Assembly (NCBI RefSeq): GCF_000420705.1
Contig: NZ_ATVL01000009.1
Span: 434,001 to 498,000 of the forward strand
Direction: 5' to 3'
Origin: Hymenobacter norwichensis DSM 15439
GTDB taxonomy: Bacteria > Bacteroidota > Bacteroidia > Cytophagales > Hymenobacteraceae
DNA length: 64,000 bases
Translations under genes and position numbers: made by a program
Notes under the pieces: model-generated
What the model was told of the DNA's origin: nothing
Seen by the model: only the letters and a program-made list of their open reading frames with translations
Database searches by the model: none
In this document: piece by piece, positions 18,771 to 26,724 of the stretch
How the letters are laid out: each line of letters begins with the position of its first letter
How positions within the stretch are numbered: position 1 is the first letter of the stretch

Positions 18771-20027
18771 CTACTCTGTGGTAGCCGTTGCCTCAACCGG
18801 CGCTTGGTAGCTGCTCAAGGAACGCATAGCCAGCAACAAGCTCCCGACGGTGAGTACGGCGCCAGTCAGGAAGGGTGCACCCGGAAATTGTATGGGAGCA
18901 CCAGCGCTGGTGAAGTAAGAGAATAGATTGGTCATCAAAGGAGGCCCCACAATGGCCGTGAGGCTAACGAGGCTGGCTAGTGCCCCTTGCAACTCGCCCT
19001 GTTCATTGGGCGGCACCTGCCCCGACATAATTCCCTGCAACGCCGGGCCCGCAATGCCGCCCAGGCAGTAGGGTATCAGGAAGGCAAACATAAACCAGCC
19101 CGTCGGCGCAAACGAAAACAACAGGAAACCAATGGCATAGAACCCCAGCCCAATAAACACCGACCGGGCAGCGCCCAGCTTCGGGTTGAGGTAGCGGATG
19201 AGTACGCCCTGCACCAGCGCAGTCAGCAACCCAACGACCCCCAACGAATAGCCCACCCAAGCCTCATTCCAGTGAAACTTATACATCGTGTAATACGACC
19301 AGGTGCTTTGGGTGGCATGCGCCGCCACGTACACCAACGTTAGGGAGCCCACCAGCCCTAAAATCACGGGGTAGCGGCGCAACAAATTCAACGAGCCGAT
19401 GGGGTTAGCCCGCCGCAGTTCAAAGGGCCGCCGGTTTTCTTTGGCTAAGGATTCGGGTAGCACGAAGAAGCCGTAAAGCCAGTTGAGCAGCGTCAGGCCC
19501 GCTGCCACCAGAAAAGGAACATTCGGCCCAAACTGCCCCAGCGTACCCCCAATTACCGGCCCGATAATGAAGCCCAAACCAAACGCCGCCCCAATCATCC
19601 CGAAGTTCTTGGCCCGGTCTTCGGGCGTGCTGATATCGGCAATGTAGGCGCCAGCCGTGGTGAAACTGGCGCCGGTGATGCCCGCAATCATGCGGCCCAC
19701 AAACAGCCACCCGATGCTCGGCGCAAAGGCCAGGAACAGGTAATCGAGGCCGAAACCGAAGAGGGCGACCAGCAGCACCGGCCGCCGCCCGTACTTGTCG
19801 GAGAGGTTGCCGAGCACCGGCGAAAACAGGAACTGCATGCCCGCAAACGCGAAGCTCATCCAGCCGCCGTAGCGCGCTGCCGTGCTGAGTGGCTCGCCTG
19901 TGAGGTGCGTAATCAGCTTGGGCAGCACCGGAATGATGATGCCAAACCCGATAACGTCGAGCAGCAGCGTAATAAAGATAAAGATGAGCGCAGGCTTGCG
20001 CGCCGAGCCAGTTTGGGGTGCTAGCAT
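18771..20027 (-). CDS. TetA-like MFS exporter
   Basis: A 418-residue protein with 12 transmembrane segments. The MFS motif A is GNLSDKYGRRPVLL in the loop between helices 2 and 3, and motif C-like GAAFGLGFIIGPVIGGTLG is in helix 5. The N-terminus LDVIGFGIIIPVLPKL is typical of the TetA/TCR family of drug:H+ antiporters. Similarity to tetracycline exporters is family-level; chromosomal relatives in Bacteroidota often have no known drug, so resistance should not be assumed. No TetR-type regulator is adjacent. Confidence 0.88.
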   Translation of the reverse strand: MLAPQTGSARKPALIFIFITLLLDVIGFGIIIPVLPKLITHLTGEPLSTAARYGGWMSFAFAGMQFLFSPVLGNLSDKYGRRPVLLVALFGFGLDYLFLAFAPSIGWLFVGRMIAGITGASFTTAGAYIADISTPEDRAKNFGMIGAAFGLGFIIGPVIGGTLGQFGPNVPFLVAAGLTLLNWLYGFFVLPESLAKENRRPFELRRANPIGSLNLLRRYPVILGLVGSLTLVYVAAHATQSTWSYYTMYKFHWNEAWVGYSLGVVGLLTALVQGVLIRYLNPKLGAARSVFIGLGFYAIGFLLFSFAPTGWFMFAFLIPYCLGGIAGPALQGIMSGQVPPNEQGELQGALASLVSLTAIVGPPLMTNLFSYFTSAGAPIQFPGAPFLTGAVLTVGSLLLAMRSLSSYQAPVEATATTE

Positions 20028-20197
20028 ATATCGTGAGGAAGGGAATCCTAAAGGTACCGGCTTCAGCGCAGCGAGTTGCGCGTATGGTGGTGCTTCAAAA
20101 ATAATTACCTATTTAGTGGCTCCTTGCCGCTCAGTTGCTTGATTTTTATTGAAACCCGCTCCCCTTGAACCGAGGTGAGCTTTATAACAAACTCTTT

Positions 20198-20881
20198 ATG
20201 CTGTTATTCTTCGGAATCGGTAACACGCGTGTCACTACTGTACCATTGCCCGGCCTTGCCTGTGTGCACTGTGGCACAACTACTTCTCTCACCAGCACCG
20301 TTATTTCGCGCTACTTCCATCTGTTTTGGATTCCGGCTTTCCCGATAGGAAAAACCAGCGTAACCGTGTGCCAGCACTGCAAGCAGACCCTAACGGCCCG
20401 CGAAATGCCTGCTGCTTACCAAGGTCCTGTACAAGCTATTCAGGCGCAAGCCCGCATTCCGCTTACCAATTTTGCCCTGTTGATACTCCTCGGCGTAGCT
20501 ATTGTGTTGATCTTCGTGATAGTCAAAATCGCCCCGCGTAATGCTGACAGCGAGTCGTCTTCCGCCGCCAGTGCTGCCGCTTCCACCGGCACCGCCGAAA
20601 ATGCCTTTCGCGACGAGCAAGTGGCAGTAGGTGCCCGCTACAAGTTCAAAGCAAACGATGATGGCCGCAGCTACGGGCTGGTGCAAGTCACGAAGGTGAC
20701 CACCGACAGCGTGTACTACAAGACAACAAATGTGCTTCGGGGAGAGTTATCGGACGCCTCCGCTGCCCTGGCCCTGCGCGACTCCCTGTCTACTGCCGTC
20801 CCTACCAACGCAGTGGCGAAACTTCAGTGGCACTACGCTACCACCGGCCAAGGCATGTTCAAACCCCTGGAGTTGGAGTAA
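20198..20881 (+). CDS. Membrane-anchored zinc-ribbon protein of unknown function
   Basis: About 227 residues. An N-terminal segment with two CxxC pairs (CVHC and CQHC, near residues 23 and 57) forms a zinc ribbon around the hydrophobic FHLFWIPAFPIG. One transmembrane helix follows (LTNFALLILLGVAIVLIFVIVKIA), then a Ser/Ala linker and a soluble domain (GARYKFKANDDGRSYGLVQVTKVTTDSVYY). The family is widespread in Hymenobacter-like genomes but not characterised to my knowledge. The frame is also open from TTG 20165. Confidence 0.65.
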   Translation: MLLFFGIGNTRVTTVPLPGLACVHCGTTTSLTSTVISRYFHLFWIPAFPIGKTSVTVCQHCKQTLTAREMPAAYQGPVQAIQAQARIPLTNFALLILLGVAIVLIFVIVKIAPRNADSESSSAASAAASTGTAENAFRDEQVAVGARYKFKANDDGRSYGLVQVTKVTTDSVYYKTTNVLRGELSDASAALALRDSLSTAVPTNAVAKLQWHYATTGQGMFKPLELE

Positions 20882-21025
20882 ACGAGCTATGAGAGGGGCG
20901 TACGGCATGATACGCTGATAGTAAGCCCCTTTCATTAAGACTGCCTTTGCTCATGAGGGGAGGGCACCAGTATCATTCAACGCCAGTACTAAGCCTAACA
21001 GCGGCGTTGAGGTCTGTTTTCGCTG

Positions 21026-24000
21026 TTAGAACACCTGCACTTCCTCATTGCCGAAGTAGTAGAGCACGCACTCCACCTGCTCGTAGCCGAGCTGCCGGAA
21101 CAGCTGCGCATATTGCAACAATGGCCGTCGGTGCTGCGGCTGCGGTGGCGGCACCTTGAAATCAATCAGCGTAACGCGGGTTCCCGACCGGCCCGAAGTC
21201 AGGGCCGTGGCCCCGAATACCACCCGATCGGGCTTGTAGTCGCGCCGCTTCACGCCGCCTACCAATATCTCGCGCTCCGTTTCCACTGACACCTGGGTGC
21301 TAAAATAATGCGCCAACTGCGGGTGCTGCACCACGGCATGCAGGCGGTCCTGCAAGGCGGGGCGCTCCTTGCTGCTGATGAGGCCTTCGGCTACCAGCTG
21401 CCGGGCCACGCGCTCCACGTCGGTGGCCAACTCTAGGCGGCGCAGGCCGTAGTGCAACTTGCGGTTCCACTCGCCCAGCCGTTCCTGCTCATCGAAATCG
21501 AACACCGTATTGGCGTGCCGCCGCAACCGCAGCCGTTCTTCCCAGGGTGCCGTTTCCAGGTTCGAGAGGTAGAAATTGTTGGTAGTAGCAGGCTGATTGT
21601 GAGAGGATGCCGGCGCAACGCCACCCTCCGACAGCACAAACGATACCTGCTCGTCCTGCCAGCGGTTCTGCTGCCGCAGGTAGCTATGCAGCAACTCGGC
21701 CACGTTGCGGGCGGCTCCGCCCGGAGTATCGGCCGCATCCGTATCGGTGGTACTAGTTTTGCGGCTGGTTTCGGGGCGCTTCGTGATGATATAGAGGCGG
21801 TGGCGCGGCCGGGTGAAGGCCACGTACAGCATGTTCAGGCCTTCCAGAAAGGTCTTTTCGCGCTCCTCGGTGTATTGGTTGGCTAAAGCGGTGCGGGTGA
21901 GGGCCTTGGTGAGTGGCACCACGGCAATGGGGGGCATTTCGGCCACCGGCTTGTCGTCTTCTGCCAGCCGGCCCCACAACAAAGTCGCCCGAAACGGCTC
22001 CAAGCTCCAATCGGCAAACGGCACAATCACCACACCGTAGGCTAGGCCCTTAGCCTTGTGCACGGTGGTAATGGTAATGGCGTCGCGACCGGCAGGGGCG
22101 TTGATGCTGAGCGCGCTCTTGCGTTGGTCCCAGTAAGTGAGGAAGTTGTTGAGGTTGTTGCCGAAGCGTAGGCTGTATTCCAGCGTCAAATCCAGGAAGC
22201 GGAACAGGTACTCACTTTCGCCGTTGCGGCCCAGTAGCCCGAACAAGCCAATCAGCCGCTCCGTAAGTTCATAGAGGCCAAGGTTGCCGGTCTCGTGCTC
22301 CCGCAAATCGAAGCCCAGCATCCGGAACTCGTCGTAGAAGTCTCCAGCGTGTTCGGCGTTGGCTAGCGTGGCAATGTGGCGGGCGCGGTCGGGGGTAGGG
22401 GCCAGCTTGCGCACCACTTTATCGAGCAGGAGCAGCGCCTCGGCCCGCGCTAGCGTGTCGGCGGGTTGGTTGAACACCCGGAAAATAGCCACCAGCAAGT
22501 TCACCACCTCCGCAAACTCCAACGACAGCGAATCGGCGGAAATAATATCGTAGCCGCGCTCCTTCAAGAACTTGGCCACTAGTCGGCTGCCCCGCCGCCG
22601 CCGGCTAAGCACAGCAATGTCGCGCAGCTGAAATCCATCGCGCAAAGCCTGCTCCACCAGCGCTAGAGTGAGGTACAGGGTGCTTTCATCGTAGTCGAGG
22701 CTGGCCCCGACGGGGTAGCCGGGCAGCAGCGCGTCGTCGTACGTACCGTCGTCAGCGTCATAAAGCCGAGCTGGCGCATCGTCCTGTGTGAACAGGATTT
22801 CCACATGACCGGCTTTGCTTCCAAGTTGCCTCTCTCGTGGAGTGAAAGAAGGTATTGCTTGGGGTTCTAGCTCTGTATCAAAGTCCGTAGCTCTGGTAAA
22901 ATCGAAATCCTCAGCTGTGTAACTAGCATCGGTATCGACAGTTAATTCCTCGTCTCCCTTTGAAGAGGCTAAGAGGGGAGGTGAATCGTTGAAGCTAGTG
23001 GGCACGGCTCCCCCTGGCACTGTTTGCTGAAACTCTGCGCCAAACAAGTCCTGCACCAGCGGAAACGAAGCGTGCTGCTCCCGGATGTGGTTGAAGAAGC
23101 TGTTATTGAAACCCACGATTTCCGCGGCCGAGCGGTAGTTCACATTCAGCGAAACTGGCTCCAGCGTTTGGTCGAGGGTGATGTACCGTTCCCGCAGCAG
23201 CTCCTGCATTTCGGGGTTGGTAGCGCGGTTAACCAGTGCGTCAGTCTGGCCTTGGTGCAGGCGCAGAATCTGCTCCATCTCGCCGCCCCGCCAGCGGTAA
23301 ATGGCCTGCTTGGCGTCGCCTACGGCCAAGCTGAGGTTGTCGGTGGCCACGGCGTTTTCTACCAACGGCAGCAGGTTGTTCCATTGCAGCACCGAGGTGT
23401 CCTGAAACTCGTCGATGAGCAGGTGATTGTACCGCTCGCCCAGCCGCTCGTACAGAAACGGTACCGGCTCGGTGAGCACAATGCTAGCAATGCGCCGGTT
23501 GAACTCACTGATCAGCACGATGTTCCGCTCCCGGCTTACCTGCTCTACAATCTTGTTCATCTCGCTGAGCAGCGAAGCATGAAACAGGTAAGGCTGCATG
23601 GCAGCCAGCAGCAAATAGTCGGGCAATACGGTGGCACGCAGCCCCTCGAATTGCTCGTAGGCCGTCAGCAAAGCCGCTTTGGCCTCATCCACGCGCTGGC
23701 GGTCGGCGGCAGTTTTCACCTTGCCGCTGTACCATTTATCCTGCTCCACCGTGGCGCGCACGTAGCTGTTAGGTTCTTTTTCGGGCAGCAGGCGCTCATC
23801 CCATTTCGTGACGTACCCGAAAATTCCGCTCCGGCCCTGGTACAGGTCGGTTTCTGTGACGCCGGCTGTGGCCAGTGCCGCCGTTGCCTGCTCACCCACC
23901 GCCCGAAACTCGCCCTCAATCTGCTCGCGCCGCTTACGGAGCGTTTCGTGCAGCCGCCGAAAATCTTGAAGCGTCAGGGTCTGGAGCTGCGCCACAGCTT

Positions 24001-24646
24001 CGTGCACGGTTTCGTTGAAGAGGAAGCCACCGAACTCCACCAACTCACCGGCCAGGTTGTTCCAGCTTTTGCCTTCGTCGGCGCGGCTCAACGCATATTC
24101 GCTCAAGGTGCGCGCCAGTAGCTTGGAATTCGGGTCGCGGTTCACTTTCTCCAGCAGCGCGGCCACAGCAGTTTGCAGCACAGCCTCGGTGTCCAGCTCC
24201 ACCTCAAATGTGGCAGGTAAGCCCAGTTCCCGCGTAAATGCCGTGACAATGCGCTGCACAAACGAGTCGATGGTACTCACTGCAAAGTCGGCGTAGTGGT
24301 ACAGCACCAGCCGAAACGTAATCTGCGCCCGCCGCCGGATTTCCTGCTGCTGGTCTTCGGAAGTAGTGGCAAAGTGCGGCATCTTACCTTCTTCGGTTAG
24401 CTCCGCTGCTACTTCCGCCAGCAGCATATCCGTTTCACCGGCTGCGGGGTACGAAAACCGACGTAGCGCCTCAATTATGCGCCCCTTCATTTCCCCCGCC
24501 GCATCGTTGGTGAAGGTAATGGCCAGGATGCGCTTAAAATACACCGGATCTTCGTCGCCCAGCGCCAGCTTCAGGTACTCCTTAGTAAGCTGGTACGTTT
24601 TGCCAGAACCGGCAGAAGAAGAGTAGATGCGGAAAGTGGCGGGCAT
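21026..24646 (-). CDS. addA: AddA-like UvrD/RecB helicase-nuclease
   Basis: A 1206-residue superfamily 1A helicase with a C-terminal nuclease. Walker A is SSAGSGKTYQLT (residues 9-20), motif II is LLIDEFQDTS (about 410), motif III is VGDAKQAIYRWRGG (about 442), and motif VI is LNMLYVAFTRPRHRLY (about 942). The nuclease core is YKPDRVVF and LIDFKVP (about 1160) plus LLQYAQLF. An acidic insertion of about 60 residues (about 560-620) splits the helicase and may be a flexible linker. It should pair with the AddB-like protein (9964-13005) in double-strand-break resection. Confidence 0.9.
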   Translation of the reverse strand: MPATFRIYSSSAGSGKTYQLTKEYLKLALGDEDPVYFKRILAITFTNDAAGEMKGRIIEALRRFSYPAAGETDMLLAEVAAELTEEGKMPHFATTSEDQQQEIRRRAQITFRLVLYHYADFAVSTIDSFVQRIVTAFTRELGLPATFEVELDTEAVLQTAVAALLEKVNRDPNSKLLARTLSEYALSRADEGKSWNNLAGELVEFGGFLFNETVHEAVAQLQTLTLQDFRRLHETLRKRREQIEGEFRAVGEQATAALATAGVTETDLYQGRSGIFGYVTKWDERLLPEKEPNSYVRATVEQDKWYSGKVKTAADRQRVDEAKAALLTAYEQFEGLRATVLPDYLLLAAMQPYLFHASLLSEMNKIVEQVSRERNIVLISEFNRRIASIVLTEPVPFLYERLGERYNHLLIDEFQDTSVLQWNNLLPLVENAVATDNLSLAVGDAKQAIYRWRGGEMEQILRLHQGQTDALVNRATNPEMQELLRERYITLDQTLEPVSLNVNYRSAAEIVGFNNSFFNHIREQHASFPLVQDLFGAEFQQTVPGGAVPTSFNDSPPLLASSKGDEELTVDTDASYTAEDFDFTRATDFDTELEPQAIPSFTPRERQLGSKAGHVEILFTQDDAPARLYDADDGTYDDALLPGYPVGASLDYDESTLYLTLALVEQALRDGFQLRDIAVLSRRRRGSRLVAKFLKERGYDIISADSLSLEFAEVVNLLVAIFRVFNQPADTLARAEALLLLDKVVRKLAPTPDRARHIATLANAEHAGDFYDEFRMLGFDLREHETGNLGLYELTERLIGLFGLLGRNGESEYLFRFLDLTLEYSLRFGNNLNNFLTYWDQRKSALSINAPAGRDAITITTVHKAKGLAYGVVIVPFADWSLEPFRATLLWGRLAEDDKPVAEMPPIAVVPLTKALTRTALANQYTEEREKTFLEGLNMLYVAFTRPRHRLYIITKRPETSRKTSTTDTDAADTPGGAARNVAELLHSYLRQQNRWQDEQVSFVLSEGGVAPASSHNQPATTNNFYLSNLETAPWEERLRLRRHANTVFDFDEQERLGEWNRKLHYGLRRLELATDVERVARQLVAEGLISSKERPALQDRLHAVVQHPQLAHYFSTQVSVETEREILVGGVKRRDYKPDRVVFGATALTSGRSGTRVTLIDFKVPPPQPQHRRPLLQYAQLFRQLGYEQVECVLYYFGNEEVQVF

Positions 24647-24719
24647 TTTTGAATCAAATGAGAGATAAACTCAAATTTGTAATTAGGTGAAAATTATACT
24701 TGATATATACTTTAGCTAT

Positions 24720-25490
24720 ATGAGCCAACCTAGAACTATAACACTTGTCTTCATCACCGCTTTTCTTTACTCATGTACTGATCCTAAACCGATAGAATTC
24801 CGGTTTATTCAGAATACGTATTCAAATAAGAAAACAGAAATAGTAGACCATGTGCTATTAGAACTACTTGGTAGTAATTATTGCTACGAATCGTTTCAAG
24901 ATTACCTAGATAGAAAAGGAGAAAGTAGAACGCTATATGATACAGCAGATGAAAACAAACTTTGGCGCACCTACTTGAGACATCGTGAAGTCAATAAGAA
25001 ACAGCAAGTTCTATTAGCAGATAATGAGTTGTGTAAAAGCAGTTTAGATACTACTAATCGGCGAAATCTTAAGCTTGCAGTTAATTCTGTTCATCATGGT
25101 AACCTGCCCTCCGACCGGAGTAACAAGCTAGGTCACTTTCGGTTAATTCGCCGCTAGAAGCTACTCTATTGTGCTCTAATGGATAGTATGCGTAGTGCAG
25201 ACGTTACAGTTAAGGAACTAGTAAACACTGGCTGCTACCAAGTACAAGCTGCATCTGATAGGAAATATCCTGATTACACTCATCAGCCAGCAATAAAGCT
25301 CCAGCCTAGCCAAGAGCTTAGTGGTTCGTTCGCAATATCAGAACCTATTGTAAGTGCTGATGGGCAGGAGGCCTGTTTCTATTATGAATTCAGAGGTGGT
25401 ATGAGGGCAGAATCAGGAAATATAATCTTTGCTCAGAAGCAAAATAATCGTTGGCATTTAGTACGATGGATTGACAATTGGGTCTCCTAA
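24720..25490 (+). pseudogene. AT-rich lipoprotein gene interrupted by an in-frame TAG
   Basis: From ATG 24720 the product has a lipoprotein signal (lipobox LYSC) and an Asn/Lys-rich body, ending at TAG 25155-25157. The same frame continues immediately and stays open to 25490, encoding a plausible second domain (PAIKLQPSQELSGSFAISEP, EACFYYEFRGG, NNRWHLVRWIDNW). Together they would make a protein of about 257 residues. The simplest reading is one gene with a nonsense mutation; two adjacent genes, with the second starting at ATG 25179, is the alternative. Base composition is much more AT-rich than the neighbours, suggesting acquisition. I do not recognise the family. Confidence 0.6.
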
Positions 25491-25501
25491 GTCTAAGTAG
25501 C

Positions 25502-25912
25502 CTATACCGGCCCCCACAGCCGCGCCACCATATCCGGCGTCACGCGGGCGGGGCGCTTGGTTTGCGAGTCAAGAAAGACCCACTGGGTTTCGGCTTCGCA
25601 AAGCAGCTTGTTGTCGGCGGCCCGCTCGATGCGCACAAAGCGCTGACTTTGGGCGCCGCGCACGTCACCAATCCAGGTAGTGCAGCGTAGTTCGTCGCCG
25701 AGGAGGGCCGGGTGGTGGTAGCGGATGCGGTGCTCTAGTACCACCCATATATAGGAGTGACCTTCACTGGGAGGGTAGGCGGTGTGCCAGTGTGCGGCGG
25801 CCGTGTCCTGCACCCACTGCACGTACTGCACGTTGTTAGCGTGGTCAAGCTCGTCAATGTCGTGGGGCTGCACCGTGATGAGGCGCGAGAAGCGGAAGGC
25901 AGGCGTTTGCAT
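25502..25912 (-). CDS. Acyl-CoA thioesterase, hot-dog fold (YbgC/FadM-like)
   Basis: A 136-residue single hot-dog-domain protein. The signature DIDELDHANNVQYVQWVQDT (residues 18-37) carries the catalytic acidic residue and the N-terminal helix of 4HBT thioesterases. It would hydrolyse acyl-CoA to free acid and CoA; chain-length preference cannot be read. ATG 25912 is chosen (MQTPAFRFSRL); 17 upstream codons in frame are Leu/Cys-rich and probably untranslated. Its 3' end converges on the AT-rich broken gene. Confidence 0.87.
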   Translation of the reverse strand: MQTPAFRFSRLITVQPHDIDELDHANNVQYVQWVQDTAAAHWHTAYPPSEGHSYIWVVLEHRIRYHHPALLGDELRCTTWIGDVRGAQSQRFVRIERAADNKLLCEAETQWVFLDSQTKRPARVTPDMVARLWGPV

Positions 25913-26038
25913 AGCGTAGGAGAGAAGCAGAGAACGGGGACAAAGGAACGCACAAACCCCCACCTCCTGAAGCTCGACCCTATTTCCTGTTCACAATATA
26001 ATATTGTGTCATGGCGCTATGAAGTTGGAAACTTCTTC

Positions 26039-26046
26039 TATCTTTG
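26039..26046 (+). promoter_or_regulatory. Candidate -7 box for the cold-shock gene
   Basis: TATCTTTG fits TAnnTTTG and would give a 5' leader of about 100 nt before the cold-shock start at 26157. Long leaders are usual for cspA-type genes and can act as thermosensors. No convincing -33 TTG lies at 19-21 nt. Confidence 0.4.
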
Positions 26047-26156
26047 AGGCAGTTTAAGAAAAAGAGGTTTACGCTGTCCAGTTGAGTACTTTCGTAAGGA
26101 AGGGAAAGCGGAGTTGAGTACCGCTTTTCTTAGAAAACATCCATCACAAAAGTACC

Positions 26157-26348
26157 ATGCAGACAGGAACTGTAAAATTTTTCAATGAGACCAAAGGTTT
26201 TGGTTTCATCAAAGTGGACGAGACTGGCGAAGACATCTTCGTTCACGTTACCGAGTTGATCGACGAAATCCGTGACAACGACAAGGTTCAGTTCGAAATT
26301 GCTCAAGGCCGCAAGGGTCTGAACGCTGTGAAAGTAAAGTTGGCTTAG
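26157..26348 (+). CDS. Cold-shock protein, CspA family
   Basis: A 63-residue single cold-shock domain. RNP1 is KGFGFI and RNP2 is DIFVH, both intact. It binds single-stranded RNA and DNA and melts secondary structure at low temperature. A strong terminator follows at 26376. The DEAD-box helicase 377 nt downstream is a common functional partner in cold adaptation and RNA remodelling. Confidence 0.95.
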   Translation: MQTGTVKFFNETKGFGFIKVDETGEDIFVHVTELIDEIRDNDKVQFEIAQGRKGLNAVKVKLA

Positions 26349-26375
26349 TCCAATCCGCCTTCCGGATACGATTGA

Positions 26376-26405
26376 AAAGCAGGCTCCAAAGAGCCTGCTT
26401 TTTTT
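26376..26405 (+). terminator. Rho-independent terminator of cold-shock gene
   Basis: AAGCAGGCTC, a CAAA loop and GAGCCTGCTT are followed by a run of seven T residues. Confidence 0.9.
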
Positions 26406-26535
26406 GTGCCCTATGCAAGCTGCCCCAACCAGTCGGAGTTGAGTAGCTAGTTGCTAGAATAGGATTACAGCCACAGATAAAGCAGTATTCTATTAAAACA
26501 GCAACTGTAGTATAGCTATTGCGTAGAATTATCCC

Positions 26536-26543
26536 TACCTTTG
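26536..26543 (+). promoter_or_regulatory. Candidate -7 box for the DEAD-box helicase gene
   Basis: TACCTTTG fits TAnnTTTG. A TTG at 26519-26521 is nearer than usual (14 nt). The implied leader is about 175 nt long, which would suit post-transcriptional control of a cold-inducible helicase. Confidence 0.4.
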
Positions 26544-26724
26544 CAGCCGCATTTGAGAACGGCCTCGTTCCGCGCAGCTTGTAGCTGCCTAAGTTAAAAA
26601 TTGTTGGCCGGCTTTGTCTTCCGTCCGTTGCTTCCGTCACTTGTCGTTGTGAGAGAGTGGGAGAAGAGCGTCGCTGGATTCGCTGTTTTCAGAGCGTAGT
26701 GTCTCCCCTCCATCAACCAAGAAA

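Larger units (their letters stand above)
26349..26724 (+). other. Intergenic region between cold-shock and helicase genes
   Basis: It holds the cold-shock terminator (26376-26405), a candidate -7 box at 26536-26543, and then about 180 nt of probable untranslated leader for the helicase. I see no gene or tRNA. Confidence 0.6.

Noticed and set aside
18771..20027. Tetracycline resistance determinant
   Set aside because: Only family-level TetA similarity; no regulator or mobile context, so a resistance claim is not supported.
23024..24121. 365-codon plus-strand frame opposite addA
   Set aside because: It lies entirely inside the well-supported helicase gene, and its translation shows no domain; GC-rich antisense frames are often open.
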